Of a stretch of DNA of 64,000 bases, positions 8,239 to 16,968 are shown one piece after another (the stretch's first letter is position 1; each line of letters opens with the position of its first letter). The stretch comes from Amaricoccus sp003258405. GTDB taxonomy: Bacteria > Pseudomonadota > Alphaproteobacteria > Rhodobacterales > Rhodobacteraceae. The notes below the pieces were generated by a model that ran no database searches, had not been told where the DNA came from, and worked only from the letters and a program-made list of their open reading frames with translations. Location of the stretch: contig NZ_CP171225.1 of the NCBI RefSeq assembly GCF_043226085.1, positions 2,542,001-2,606,000 of the forward strand, given 5' to 3'. The translations under genes were made by a program, and so were the position numbers.

Positions 8239-8246
8239 GGTCGTAT
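8239..8246 (-). promoter_or_regulatory. Candidate shared operator half-site (ATACGACC) upstream of the dehydrogenase
   Basis: The minus strand reads ATACGACC here, in the divergent promoter region of the alcohol dehydrogenase and the ABC binding-protein gene. The same 8-mer occurs at 15211-15218 between the PedB-type and pedF genes, and a related GACCTTCGT occurs at 20436-20444. Recurrence in three divergent promoters of one locus suggests a common regulator, but the element is short. Confidence 0.35.
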
Positions 8247-8331
8247 CCGGAACGTGAAGCGTCATAGCCTTTCGTCCCATTTGCCGACCCCGGCCCGATC
8301 CCGTAGGCTGCGCGGCAAAGGGGAGGACATC

Positions 8332-9306
8332 ATGAAGCCATTCGGCATGCTTTGCGGCATGGTGCTCGCCATGGCCGCGTCCGTATCTGCAGCCTGTGCG
8401 GAAACGCCGGTCCTGCGCGCCGCGGTGCTCGAGTCGGGCACGGTCAACTGGGAACTCGACACCATCAGCCATTACGGTCTCGACGAGGCCAACGGCTTCA
8501 AGCTCGAAGTCCGTGGCGTCGCGGGCGGTTCGGCCGCGCAGGTGGCGTTCCAGGGTGGCGAGGCGGACACGATCGTCTCCGACTGGCTCTGGGTTGCCCG
8601 CCAGCGCGCCAACGGCCGGGATTACGTCTTCGTCCCCTATTCCCGCGCGGTGGGGGGGCTCCTGGTGCCCGCCGACAGCGAGGCCGAAACCCTTGCCGAT
8701 CTCCGCGGCGGCAAGATCGGCATTGCGGGCGGCCCGCTCGACAAGAGCTGGCTGATCCTCCGCGCCTATGCCGAGCAGGAATACGGGATGGATCTCGCCG
8801 GCGAGACCGAGCAGGTCTTCGGGGCCCCGCCGCTCATCTACAAGACGGCGATCTCGGGCGGGCTGGATGGTGCGATCAACTTCTGGCATTTCCTTGCCAA
8901 GATGGAAGCCGACGGGATGCGCTCGCTTGTCACCGTCGATGACGCGGCCGTGGCACTCGGGCTCGACCCGGACACGCCGCTGCTCGGCTATGTGCTCAAG
9001 GGCGAAACGATTGCCGAGCATCCGGGCATTGCCGATGCGCTCGCCAACGCCTCGCAGCAGGCAAAGGAGCTTCTGGCGACCGACGATGCGGCCTGGGAGC
9101 GGCTGCGCCCGCGCATGAACGCCAAATCGGATGCCGAGTTCGCGGCGCTGAAGGCAGGCTTCCTTGCCGGCACGCCTGCGCCCGGCCCGGTGGACGAGGT
9201 GGCGGCCGACCGCATGCTCCAGCTCATGGCCGGTCTTGGCGGCGAGGAACTTCTCGGTCCGGTGAAGGCTCTGCCCGATGGCGTCTTCTATCGCCCCGGA
9301 AGCTGA
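8332..9306 (+). CDS. ABC transporter substrate-binding protein (NMT1/SsuA-like)
   Basis: 324 residues with a signal peptide (SAACAETPVLR). The pattern of the NitT/TauA/SsuA group of periplasmic binding proteins is visible: LRAAVLESGTVNWELDTI, GGEADTIVSDWLWVARQRA, then LADLRGGKIGIAGGPLDKSW and the hinge region KTAISGGLDGAINFWHF. The ligand cannot be read from sequence. GGGGAGGA stands 5 bases before the ATG. It is the first gene of a pair with the ATPase, whose gene overlaps it by 29 bases. No permease gene is adjacent; a matching permease lies at 20520-21281 next to the NosR-like gene. Its place, divergent from the quinoprotein dehydrogenase, ties it to alcohol oxidation (inference). Confidence 0.88.
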   Translation: MKPFGMLCGMVLAMAASVSAACAETPVLRAAVLESGTVNWELDTISHYGLDEANGFKLEVRGVAGGSAAQVAFQGGEADTIVSDWLWVARQRANGRDYVFVPYSRAVGGLLVPADSEAETLADLRGGKIGIAGGPLDKSWLILRAYAEQEYGMDLAGETEQVFGAPPLIYKTAISGGLDGAINFWHFLAKMEADGMRSLVTVDDAAVALGLDPDTPLLGYVLKGETIAEHPGIADALANASQQAKELLATDDAAWERLRPRMNAKSDAEFAALKAGFLAGTPAPGPVDEVAADRMLQLMAGLGGEELLGPVKALPDGVFYRPGS

Positions 9307-9925
9307 GCGGGCGACCCCCGCCGCCGGGGAAGCGCCTGCGATCGCGCTCGAGCTCGAGGGGCTCGACCTCGGTGGTACGGCGATCCTCGGCGCGCTTGCG
9401 CTGACGGTGGCGCCGGGCGAGACGGTGGCGATCACCGGCCCGTCCGGAGTCGGCAAGACCACGCTCCTGCGCGTCCTCGCGGGCCTCCAAGGTGGCTATC
9501 GCGGCCGCCTTCGGCCCGCCCGGCGGCTTTCCATGGTGTTTCAGGAACCCCGCCTGTTGCCCTGGCGCACCGCTGCCGAGAACCTCACCCTGACGGCCGG
9601 CCTCAGGCCTGCGGATGTGGAGCCTGCGCTCGCCCGCGTCCGTCTCGCCGGCAAGGGCGGGCATTATCCGGGCGAACTCTCGCTCGGTCAGCAACGCCGC
9701 CTCGCGCTCGCACGGGCCTTTGCGATCCGGCCGACCGTGCTGCTCATGGACGAGCCGTTCGTCTCGCTCGATCCCGCTCTTGCGCTCGAGATGATGGAGC
9801 TCTTCTCCACCCTTCGCGCCGAAAGCGGTGTCGCGACGCTGCTCGTCACCCATGAGGCCCGCGAGGCCGAACGGCTCGCCGATCGGGTGCTGCGCCTCGA
9901 GGGGAGCCCGGCGCGTTTCGCCTGA
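9278..9925 (+). CDS. ABC transporter ATP-binding protein (SsuB/TauB-like)
   Basis: 215 residues. Walker A is GPSGVGKTTLL, the Q-loop QEPRLLPWR, the signature LSLGQQRRLALARAF (LSLGQ instead of LSGGQ), Walker B VLLMDEPF and the switch histidine in LVTHEAREAE. The family powers import of the ligand held by the periplasmic binding protein. The ATG at 9278 lies inside the 3' end of the binding-protein gene, so translation is probably coupled. The partner permease is probably the one encoded at 20520-21281. Confidence 0.92.
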   Translation: MASSIAPEAERATPAAGEAPAIALELEGLDLGGTAILGALALTVAPGETVAITGPSGVGKTTLLRVLAGLQGGYRGRLRPARRLSMVFQEPRLLPWRTAAENLTLTAGLRPADVEPALARVRLAGKGGHYPGELSLGQQRRLALARAFAIRPTVLLMDEPFVSLDPALALEMMELFSTLRAESGVATLLVTHEAREAERLADRVLRLEGSPARFA

Positions 9926-10054
9926 GCCTGCGCCGCGCCTGCCCCCCCCGGCTTTTCTTGCAGATCTTTAAGCTTGCAGTCAGGCGCTTTTCACACCGGC
10001 AGCCCAGATCAGTCTCACCGCCCCATAGGCGGAAGAGACAGAAGAGGCATTCCG

Positions 10055-10780
10055 ATGAGACTCAGATCCAAGACGGCCGCAGCCCTGATGGCGGGGCTGC
10101 TGGGCGCCTCCTCCCTGGCCGCCATCGCCTCGGCGGCGGCGGACAACACCGCGGCGCCCGCGGCGGCAACCGCTCCGGCTGCGACGCAGGCCCCCGATGC
10201 CCAGACCCAGGCCGAGCTCTGGAAGATGAGCGACGAAGCCCGGGTCGCCGTGACGCAGGCCCAGCTCGCCCGGGCAGCACTTGCCAGCAAGGATTTCGAT
10301 ACCGCGAAGTCCAGCCTCGCCGACGCGACGAAGGCATTCGACAGCTCGAAGGCTGATCTTGCGAAATATGTCGTGAAGGGCAAGGACGAGACCGGCACCG
10401 CCACCGAAATGGTGCCGTTCGACATGTCGATGTCCATCGCCGAGGACTTCCAGCCGACCGATGCCAGCAAGCAGGCAATGGATCAGGCCAAGGATCAGGC
10501 CCAGAAGGGCGATATCCAGAAGGCCGCCGATACGCTCAAGCTCGCCGCGGTCGATGTGAACGTCTCCGCCGCGATGCTGCCGGTCGACAAGACGGAACAG
10601 CACCTGAAGCAGGCGGCGGCCGATGTCGACCAGGGCAAGTACGACGAGGCCGATCACGAGCTTCAGGCGCTCCTCGCCTCGGTCGTGGTGCAGGACTATT
10701 CGCTCTACGGCATCCCGCAACAGGGCGACGGATCGTCCTCAACGGCCCCGTCCGACACCCAGCAGAAGGCCGCAGGCTAA
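10055..10780 (+). CDS. YfdX family periplasmic protein
   Basis: 241 residues with a signal peptide and a long Ala/Thr/Pro-rich linker before the domain. The YfdX-type region (about 60-230) contains AARAALASKDFDTAKSSL-like helical repeats, KAADTLKLAAVDVNVSAAMLP and LLASVVVQDYSLYGIP, a characteristic ending of this family. YfdX proteins are soluble helical proteins; in enterics the gene is in an acid-stress locus. GAAGAGG precedes the ATG. It lies downstream of the ABC ATPase gene after about 130 bases, so it may have its own promoter. A direct role in alcohol oxidation is not shown. Confidence 0.82.
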   Translation: MRLRSKTAAALMAGLLGASSLAAIASAAADNTAAPAAATAPAATQAPDAQTQAELWKMSDEARVAVTQAQLARAALASKDFDTAKSSLADATKAFDSSKADLAKYVVKGKDETGTATEMVPFDMSMSIAEDFQPTDASKQAMDQAKDQAQKGDIQKAADTLKLAAVDVNVSAAMLPVDKTEQHLKQAAADVDQGKYDEADHELQALLASVVVQDYSLYGIPQQGDGSSSTAPSDTQQKAAG

Positions 10781-10819
10781 GACGGCCGCGTCATGGGGGT
10801 CTCCCCCCATGGCGCGCCT

Positions 10820-11356
10820 TCAATAGAGCCGCGGTTCGTATTTCCAGTTGTCGGCGTCGGGCGTGACCTCGTCGAGGTCATAGCCCGCGCCCCTGAGCCG
10901 CTTGGCGACATCAAGCCCGGCGGCCGCCGCCTCGTCCACCAGCGCCCGGCCACGGGCCTCGTCCTTCGGGGTTCCCCGGCCGCGCAGCAGGCTGAGACCG
11001 TAGTTGAACTGCCCCACCGGATCCCCGGCCGCCGCGGCCCGCCGGCTCCAGCCCGTCGCCGCGTCCGGGTCCTCCGGCGCCCCGAGCCCGTTGTCGTCAA
11101 GCTGGCTCATCCAGGTCATCGCCCCCGTCCAGCCCTGCTCGGCGCAAACCTCGAAAAGCTCGCGGGCCAGCGCATGCTCGCCCTTCTTGGTGATGTAGTA
11201 GCCCGAGGCGCAGGTCATCATGTCGGCCTGACCGTTGCGGATGTTCTCCATCACCCGGTCCATCCCGAGCTCCGGCGGATTGAGCTCGCCCCCCGACTCG
11301 GCAAGGGCTGCGGACGCGGGAAGGCAGGCAGCGAGGCAGAGCATCGGAAAACGCAT
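10820..11356 (-). CDS. SEL1-like repeat periplasmic protein of the PQQ transporter operon
   Basis: 178 residues with a signal peptide (ACLPASAALAESGG). Two SEL1-type helical repeats are visible: ALARELFEVCAEQGWTGAM and the stretch ending AGDPVGQFNYGLSLLRGRG. Such repeats mediate protein contacts. The ATG at 11356 has GAAGGAG upstream. It is the last gene of the minus-strand operon binding protein / propeller / ATPase / permease, 51 bases after the permease gene. Small TPR or SEL1 proteins recur at this place in PQQ-alcohol-dehydrogenase loci, so it likely serves the same transport system (inference). Confidence 0.8.
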   Translation of the reverse strand: MRFPMLCLAACLPASAALAESGGELNPPELGMDRVMENIRNGQADMMTCASGYYITKKGEHALARELFEVCAEQGWTGAMTWMSQLDDNGLGAPEDPDAATGWSRRAAAAGDPVGQFNYGLSLLRGRGTPKDEARGRALVDEAAAAGLDVAKRLRGAGYDLDEVTPDADNWKYEPRLY

Positions 11357-11407
11357 GTCGGGCTCCTTCGAGTGAGTGGCTGATCCTAGCACGCCCTCCG
11401 GGCGAAT

Positions 11408-12199
11408 TCAGCCCTTCCGCGTCATCATGCCCCGCGCCGGATCGTAGCCCCAGAGGGCAAGCGCAAGAAAACCCGCCGTTGCGCCGAGCGTGACCGCGAT
11501 CGAGAGCGGCTCGAAGCGCATGTAGAGCGCGAACCGGATCATCTCGACGGCGTGGGTGAAGGGATTGACGGCGCAGATGTCGCGCAGGAGCGGCGAGCTC
11601 TCCGCCATCTTCCAGAGGGGATAGAGCGCGGAGGAGAGGAAGAACATCGGGAAGATCACGAAGTTCATCACGCCTGCGAAATTCTCGAGCTGCCGGATGA
11701 AGGAGGAAAGCGCGAGCCCGAGCGCCCCGAGCATCAGTCCCGCCAGCAGCAGCGCCGGCAGCACCGAGACATAGCCCATCGCCGGCATCCGGATGTCGAA
11801 GAGGGCGGCAATGGCGAGAAAGGCATAGGCCTGAAGGATCGAGATCGCCGTCCCGCCGAGCAACTTGCAGAAGAGCAGCCATCCGCGCGGCAGCGGGCTC
11901 GTGAGCAGGAGCCGCATCGAACCCATCTCCCGGTCATAGACGAGGGAGAGCGAGCCCTGCATCCCGTTGAAGAGCAGGATCATGCCGCAGAGCCCGGGCA
12001 CGATGTAGACTTCGTAGGTGATGTAGGTCTGGTAGGGCGGGATGATCGAGAGCCCGAGGGCGGCGCGGAAACCCGCCGCGAAGACCAGAAGCCAGACGAG
12101 CGGTCGCACCAGCGCAGCGACGAACCGCCCGCGCTGCTGGACGAAGCGCAGAGCCTCGCGCGTCACGATCGCCTGAAGTGCCAGCAGCCATCCCGTCAT
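11408..12199 (-). CDS. pedC: ABC transporter permease, PQQ-alcohol-dehydrogenase-associated (PedC type)
   Basis: 263 residues with six predicted membrane helices of the ABC-2 type. Signature segments are FAAGFRAALG, IVPGLCGMILLFNGMQGS, REMGSMRLLLTSPLPR, MFFLSSALYPLWKM and VNPFTHAVEMIRFALY. The last two are typical of ABC-2 permeases. This matches the permease family annotated as PedC in PQQ alcohol-dehydrogenase systems; in Pseudomonas putida the PedA1A2BC transporter is required for rare-earth-dependent growth. The ATG overlaps the ATPase stop as ATGA, showing they form one transporter. Confidence 0.88.
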   Translation of the reverse strand: MTGWLLALQAIVTREALRFVQQRGRFVAALVRPLVWLLVFAAGFRAALGLSIIPPYQTYITYEVYIVPGLCGMILLFNGMQGSLSLVYDREMGSMRLLLTSPLPRGWLLFCKLLGGTAISILQAYAFLAIAALFDIRMPAMGYVSVLPALLLAGLMLGALGLALSSFIRQLENFAGVMNFVIFPMFFLSSALYPLWKMAESSPLLRDICAVNPFTHAVEMIRFALYMRFEPLSIAVTLGATAGFLALALWGYDPARGMMTRKG

Positions 12200-12915
12200 G
12201 CGGCCTTCTCCGTCAAGGCGAGGAAGCGGTCCGAGAGCGTTTCGCCCCCGGCGATCGCCGCCGCGGTGCCATCGGCCAGCACCCTGCCGCGGTGAAGCAC
12301 CACCAGCCGGTCGCCGCCGCGAACCTCGTCGGTGAGATGTGTGGCCCAGAGGATCGTAAGGCCCTCGTCCTGCGCAAGCCCGTGCACATGCTCGACGATG
12401 GAGGTACGCGAGGCGACGTCGAGACCCACCGTCGGCTCGTCGAGCAGCAGGACCGAGGGCTTGTGGATCAGCGCGCGCGCAATCTCGGTCCGGCGTCGGT
12501 GCCCGCCATTGAGGTCGCGCGCCCGTTCGTTCGCGCGTTCGCCCATGTCGAGCTTCTCGAGGGCGGCGTCGATCCGGCTGGCCGCCTCCCGGCCACCAAG
12601 CCCGTGCAGGGCCGCGAAATAGGTGAGGTTCCGCCGCACGCTCAGGTCGAGATCGAGGGTCTGCTGCTGAAAGACCACGCCCATGCGCGCGAGGGCCGCC
12701 CGCGGCTCGCGTGCAATGTCGTGGCCCGCAACGCGGATCGTGCCCTCCCGTGTGGTGAAAAGCCGGGTGAGCAAACCGAAAAGCGTGCTCTTTCCGGCCC
12801 CGTTCGGCCCGAGCAGCGCGCAGAACGCGCCGGGCTCGACCGAAAGGCTCACGCCGTCGAGCGCGCGTTTCTGGCCGTAGGAGAAGCCGAGATCGCTGAT
12901 TTCAAGGCCGTTCAC
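12196..12915 (-). CDS. ABC transporter ATP-binding protein, PQQ-alcohol-dehydrogenase-associated (PedA type)
   Basis: 239 residues. Walker A is GPNGAGKSTLFGLL, the Q-loop VFQQQTLDLDLSV, the signature DLNGGHRRRTEIARAL (NGGHR rather than SGGQ, as usual for this subfamily), Walker B VLLLDEPTVGLD and switch WATHLTDE. The start is GTG at 12915 with GGAAGGAAA upstream, so the protein begins MNGLEISDLGF. It is coupled to the permease by a 4-base overlap. With the PedB-type binding protein and the beta-propeller gene upstream it forms the transporter operon linked to PQQ enzymes and, in P. putida and Methylorubrum, to lanthanide uptake. Confidence 0.9.
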   Translation of the reverse strand: MNGLEISDLGFSYGQKRALDGVSLSVEPGAFCALLGPNGAGKSTLFGLLTRLFTTREGTIRVAGHDIAREPRAALARMGVVFQQQTLDLDLSVRRNLTYFAALHGLGGREAASRIDAALEKLDMGERANERARDLNGGHRRRTEIARALIHKPSVLLLDEPTVGLDVASRTSIVEHVHGLAQDEGLTILWATHLTDEVRGGDRLVVLHRGRVLADGTAAAIAGGETLSDRFLALTEKAA

Positions 12916-13024
12916 GGGGCTGACTTTCCTTCCGGGCGGTTCTCCGGCCACCCACCACCGGAGCGCCACTCTCGGATCAGTGCGGCCGGGGATCAAGCCC
13001 CGGCACGCCATCCCTTGGTCGGTA

Positions 13025-13993
13025 TCAGGGCCGGAGCGCCGCGCCCCAGGGGAAGCGGCCGACCTTGATCGTCTTGATCGGCTCGCGACTTTTCACATCG
13101 ATCACCGTCACGTCGCCCGAGACGCCGTTGGTGGTGAAGAGCAGCGACTTGTCGGCGTTGAAGGCCATGTGCCAGACCCGGCGCCCGACAAGGATGTAAT
13201 CCTCGACCTCGTAGGTCTCGGCATTGATGACCGCCACGTGATTTGCTGGCCCGAGCGCGACGAAGGCGGTCTTCTCGTCGTCGGTGAACTCGAAGCCCAC
13301 CGGCTGGATGCGGTCGGGGTGCACGCCCTTGATCTCGAAATGGATCTTGGCAAGCTCGGTCTGATCGGCCGCCGAAAAGACCGTCACCGTGCCGCCGATC
13401 TCCGCGCTCACCCAGAGCTCGGTGCCGTCCTTGGCGAATTCCGCGTGGCGGGGGCGGCTGTCGACCAGCGTGTTGGCGAAAAGCTCGTGGGTCGCGGTGT
13501 CGATCCAGTGCGCCATGTTGGTGGTTTCGGAGGTGGTGATGGCGACCTTGCCGTCGGGCGAGATCGCCATGCCCTCTGGCTCGATGCCGACGTCGATCTG
13601 GGCGACGACCGTGCGCGTCTCGGTATCGACCACGGTGGTGACGGCGTCGTTCTCGTTGGCGATGTAGAGATGCCGGTCATCCGGGGCGAGCACGAACTGC
13701 TCCGGGTCCTCGCCCGAGGGGAGGTTGTGCAGGATCTCGCCCGACTCCGGGTCCATCACCTGCACCGTGTCGCTGTCGGAGGCGCAGATATAGACCTTCG
13801 AATAATCCTTGGAGAAGGTGATGCCGCGCGGCCGCTCGCCGGTCGGGATGGTGCGCGTGACCTCGAGCGTTGCGGTGTCGATCACGCTGATCGTGTTGTC
13901 CTTCTCGTTGGTGACCCAGATCTCCTCGGCCCAGGCGGGCGCGGAGGAAAGGAGCGCCGTGGCGGCGAGGGCGGTTCGGATGAGGCGGGGCAT
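13025..13993 (-). CDS. PQQ-dependent catabolism-associated beta-propeller protein (YVTN repeats)
   Basis: 322 residues with a signal peptide (SSAPAWAEEIWVTN). At least six YVTN-type blades are visible, each ending in forms such as ISVIDTATLEV, VQVMDPESGEI, VTTVVDTETRTV, VAVINAETYEV and VTVIDVKSREP, so a seven-bladed propeller is expected. It belongs to the propeller family found only beside PQQ alcohol dehydrogenases and their ABC transporter. It starts 3 bases after the stop of the PedB-type binding-protein gene. It likely acts in the periplasm as ligand-capture or scaffold protein of the transporter (inference). Confidence 0.9.
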   Translation of the reverse strand: MPRLIRTALAATALLSSAPAWAEEIWVTNEKDNTISVIDTATLEVTRTIPTGERPRGITFSKDYSKVYICASDSDTVQVMDPESGEILHNLPSGEDPEQFVLAPDDRHLYIANENDAVTTVVDTETRTVVAQIDVGIEPEGMAISPDGKVAITTSETTNMAHWIDTATHELFANTLVDSRPRHAEFAKDGTELWVSAEIGGTVTVFSAADQTELAKIHFEIKGVHPDRIQPVGFEFTDDEKTAFVALGPANHVAVINAETYEVEDYILVGRRVWHMAFNADKSLLFTTNGVSGDVTVIDVKSREPIKTIKVGRFPWGAALRP

Positions 13994-13996
13994 AGG

Positions 13997-15163
13997 TTAC
14001 TCCGTGAAGGCGCGGCAGGCGCTCTCGGGTCGGTCGAGCCCGAGAGAATCGAGCTCGTTCGTCTGGTGGAGGAACCCCTCGAGGGGGGCCTGATCCACGA
14101 GCGCTTCCGCATGGACGATGGGCATCGGCTGGCGGAGCTGTCCATTCCAGGGACGGAAGCTGAGCGGGCGGCCCTTGAAGCCCGCGAGTTCGAACTCGTC
14201 GGACAGGATGAAGTCTCGCAAGGTGGCGACATCGCTGGCGCCGGTGCGGGTGACGGCTTCGCCGAGGCTGCGCATCGCGGCCCAGGCGCCGTAATCCGCG
14301 GGTTTCATCGCGCGGCCGGTGGCCGCCGTGAAGCGGCTCTGGAGCTGGGCGGCGCCCCAGGCCTCGACGACGGGTGCCCAGGTTTCGGCGCGCAGCCCGG
14401 CCGAGCCCGCGACAGGGCGCGGCTCCCAGGTGTTGTAGAGGATGTAGCGGCCGAAATCGCCGATCTCGTCGGCGACGAGCAACACGTCGTAATCACCGAA
14501 ATCCTGGGTGAAGAGCGGGACTTCCTGGCTCGCATTGCGCCGCATGTCGGCATCAAACGCCCAGGTCTTCACCGGGCCGGGCTTGAGCCCGAACTTCACC
14601 ATCGAGGCTTCGAGAGCCGCGGCATAGGCTTCGTCGGAAGGTTGCGTCCCCTTCACGATCGCGGTCTTGGTCCAGCGCCGCGAGACGAGGAACTGGGCGA
14701 GGGCATCGGTCCGCATCGCATAGGAAGGGGCGGTGTGCAGGAGGTTTGCCCGGCAGTCGGAATCGCGGAGCGCCATGTCCTCTGCGGTGGCGTTGAAGAG
14801 GAGCGCGCCTTCGGCTTCGGGCAGGTCGGCGAGCGCCAGAAGCGCGTTGGCGGGGGCATCGGCGATCACGAAATCGCTCTTCCCCAGCGCCTCGCGCGCG
14901 CCGGCGAGAAAGTCGCCCTCGGGCGCGACGGAGACGATCTCGAGCGTGTAGTCATGGCCGAGAAAGCGGCCGGTGGTCTGGTTGTCGGCAAGCCCGAGCT
15001 CGACGCCGGCGACCCCGAGATCCTCCGGGACCGGATCGAGATTGGAGAGCGTTGGCGGCGGCACGGTTTCCTGGCGCAGATAGACCGCATGCAGCGAGAC
15101 ATCGGCCAGAGCGGGGGCCGCGCAGAGCCAGCAGAGCCCGGCGAACAGGTGATCGAGACGCAT
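13997..15163 (-). CDS. ABC transporter substrate-binding protein, PQQ-alcohol-dehydrogenase system (PedB type)
   Basis: 388 residues with a signal peptide (LCAAPALADVSLHAVYL). It resembles the branched-chain-amino-acid-type binding proteins of the PQQ system, with VAGVELGLADNQTTGRFLG, FVIADAPANALLALADL, ALRDSDCRANLLHTAPSYAM and FLVSRRWTKTAIVKG. It is the first gene of the operon with the propeller, PedA-type ATPase, PedC permease and SEL1 protein. GGGAGGAAT precedes the ATG. It is divergent from the cytochrome c-550 gene, and the 170-base interval holds the shared ATACGACC element. Ligand unknown; chelated lanthanide or a PQQ-related compound are the options suggested by known systems. Confidence 0.88.
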   Translation of the reverse strand: MRLDHLFAGLCWLCAAPALADVSLHAVYLRQETVPPPTLSNLDPVPEDLGVAGVELGLADNQTTGRFLGHDYTLEIVSVAPEGDFLAGAREALGKSDFVIADAPANALLALADLPEAEGALLFNATAEDMALRDSDCRANLLHTAPSYAMRTDALAQFLVSRRWTKTAIVKGTQPSDEAYAAALEASMVKFGLKPGPVKTWAFDADMRRNASQEVPLFTQDFGDYDVLLVADEIGDFGRYILYNTWEPRPVAGSAGLRAETWAPVVEAWGAAQLQSRFTAATGRAMKPADYGAWAAMRSLGEAVTRTGASDVATLRDFILSDEFELAGFKGRPLSFRPWNGQLRQPMPIVHAEALVDQAPLEGFLHQTNELDSLGLDRPESACRAFTE

Positions 15164-15210
15164 GGTATTCCTCCCGGGCCGGACAGTATCTGCGCGCGTC
15201 ATTCCGCCGA

Positions 15211-15218
15211 ATACGACC
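15211..15218 (+). promoter_or_regulatory. Candidate shared operator half-site (ATACGACC) upstream of pedF
   Basis: The 8-mer ATACGACC, followed by TTGGTGCCGCA, lies between the divergent PedB-type and pedF genes. It repeats the element at 8239-8246 (minus strand, followed by AATGTGCA); both read ATACGACC-N3-GTGC. A third related copy is at 20436-20444. A LuxR-type alcohol response regulator of the AgmR/ErbR class would be a reasonable candidate binder, but no such gene is in the window. Confidence 0.35.
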
Positions 15219-15333
15219 TTGGTGCCGCATCCGTTGCGCCAGATGCCGCGGCTCTTGAACGAATGTCCAATATCGCCACCCGGTGCAGCCGTCATATTAC
15301 CCCGGTGACGACCAGAAACAGGGAGGGAAGCGA

Positions 15334-16038
15334 ATGCCTGCACCCCGCATCATCACCGCCAGCCTGTCGCTCGCTGCAGCGGGGCTCATTGCCGCAACCG
15401 GACTGGCCTTCGCCCATGGCGATGTCACTCCGCAGCCCGTCAACACCGACGCGCTGCCCGACGTGGGCGAGGAGTGGCTCACCGAGAACCCCTATCGCGA
15501 CATGGGCGACGACGTCTGGACCACGGCTGTGCGCATCGGGGGATCGGCGTTCAACCAGAACTGCGCGCGCTGCCACGGGCTCGAGGCGATTTCGGGCGGT
15601 CTCGCCCCCGACCTGCGCTTCCTCGAGGCGGAGGAATACGGCGACGAGTGGTTCGCCGAGCGCTTCCAGTTCGGCTACACCCAGAACGGCACGACGATGA
15701 TGCCGGCCTTCGGCGAGATCCTCGGCCAGAAGGCGGGCTGGGCGATCCGCACCTATATCGAGACCCGCCCCGACGGCGACACGCTCGAAGAGTTCTATCC
15801 CGAACTGAACGAGATCCGCGACCAGCTGATGGAGCTTGCCAAGGCCGACACCCCCTCGCCGGAAGCGGAATCGATCAAGGAGAAGCTCACCGAGATCGCC
15901 AGCCAGATCGACACGCTCTCGGGCGCTCCGGTCGCGGATTCGATCGCCTTCCGCGCCGCGCACCAGATCGGCGACACGCCCGCCTCCTATCATGCCGCGG
16001 CGGAGACGCTGACCGTCGGCCTGCCCGTGGCGCAGTAG
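15334..16038 (+). CDS. pedF: Cytochrome c-550, PedF type
   Basis: 234 residues with a signal peptide (ATGLAFAHGDVTPQPVN). One haem c site, CARCHG, with probable axial Met in the TTMMPAFGE segment. The N-terminal region HGDVTPQPVNTDALP and the DMGDDVW stretch are typical of the PedF/c-550 family. It is the periplasmic electron acceptor for ethanol-type PQQ dehydrogenases, passing electrons towards an oxidase. GGGAGGG precedes the ATG; an upstream in-frame start was rejected because it would precede the signal peptide. The MoxJ-like gene follows 12 bases later. It is divergent from the PedB-type transporter operon. Confidence 0.94.
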   Translation: MPAPRIITASLSLAAAGLIAATGLAFAHGDVTPQPVNTDALPDVGEEWLTENPYRDMGDDVWTTAVRIGGSAFNQNCARCHGLEAISGGLAPDLRFLEAEEYGDEWFAERFQFGYTQNGTTMMPAFGEILGQKAGWAIRTYIETRPDGDTLEEFYPELNEIRDQLMELAKADTPSPEAESIKEKLTEIASQIDTLSGAPVADSIAFRAAHQIGDTPASYHAAAETLTVGLPVAQ

Positions 16039-16050
16039 AGGGGCGCCGCC

Positions 16051-16968
16051 GTGCGGTCCCTGTTTCAGAGGCTTTCCGCCGCAACCGTTGCGGCCGCGAT
16101 CTTCGCGGCCCTCGGGGCGGCGGGGCCGGCAGCGGCGCGGTGCGAGGGATACGTGCCGGAGCCCAAGCCGCAGAATACCAGCCGCGACTATGTGGGTCAG
16201 ACCCTCGACGAGATCCGCGAGCGCGGCTGGATCGATATCGCGCTCTATGAGGATTTCCCGCCCTATTCCTACGAGAAGGACGGCAAGGCCGCGGGGATCG
16301 ACGTCGAGATCGGCCGGATCATCGCCGAGGATCTCGGGGTCGAGGCGCGCTTCCGGCTGGTCCAGGCGGGCGAGACGCTCGACGCGGACCTCCGCAACTG
16401 GGTCTGGAAGGGCCCGGTGGTGGGGGGCAAGGTCGCCAACGTGATGATGCGCGTGCCCTATGACAGCGATTTCGCCTGCCGGGTGGATCAGGTCGTCTTC
16501 ACCGGGCAATACGCGACCGAGAGCATCGCGGTCGCCTATGACAAGGACCACTATCCCGACGATCCGCCGGTTCCGGCCTATTTCCGCTACGACACGGTGG
16601 CGGTGGAGAACGACTCGATCGCGGATTTCTACCTCACGAACCTGCTCGGCCAGCAGGCCAACCCCAACATCCACCGCTATCCGACCATGGAAGCGGCGAT
16701 GAAGGCGCTCGCCAATCACGAGGTCAACGCCGCCATGGGCCCGCTCGGCCAGCTTCAGGCCGCGGCAACCGACACGATCGGGGTGCATTCGCCGCCGCTG
16801 CCGGCCTTCTCGATCGGAACCTGGACGCTCGGGGTCGCGGTTCACACGAGCCACCGCGACCTCGGATACGCGATTGACGATGCCATCGGCGCGGCGATCG
16901 CGGATGGCCGGATCGCGGCAATCTATGAGGCCCACGGCCTCGGCTATCGACCGCCCGCGGAGCGCTGA
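16051..16968 (+). CDS. Quinoprotein dehydrogenase-associated binding protein (MoxJ/XoxJ-like)
   Basis: 305 residues with a signal peptide (GAAGPAAARCEGYVPEP). The fold is that of solute-binding family 3: LDEIRERGWIDIALYEDFPP, SYEKDGKAAGIDVEIG and IIAEDLGVEARF. The family is restricted to loci with PQQ alcohol or methanol dehydrogenases. MoxJ/XoxJ proteins are thought to help maturation or activation of the dehydrogenase rather than transport. The start is GTG at 16051, just 12 bases after pedF, so the two are co-transcribed. A long hairpin lies about 80 bases after its stop. Confidence 0.9.
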   Translation: MRSLFQRLSAATVAAAIFAALGAAGPAAARCEGYVPEPKPQNTSRDYVGQTLDEIRERGWIDIALYEDFPPYSYEKDGKAAGIDVEIGRIIAEDLGVEARFRLVQAGETLDADLRNWVWKGPVVGGKVANVMMRVPYDSDFACRVDQVVFTGQYATESIAVAYDKDHYPDDPPVPAYFRYDTVAVENDSIADFYLTNLLGQQANPNIHRYPTMEAAMKALANHEVNAAMGPLGQLQAAATDTIGVHSPPLPAFSIGTWTLGVAVHTSHRDLGYAIDDAIGAAIADGRIAAIYEAHGLGYRPPAER

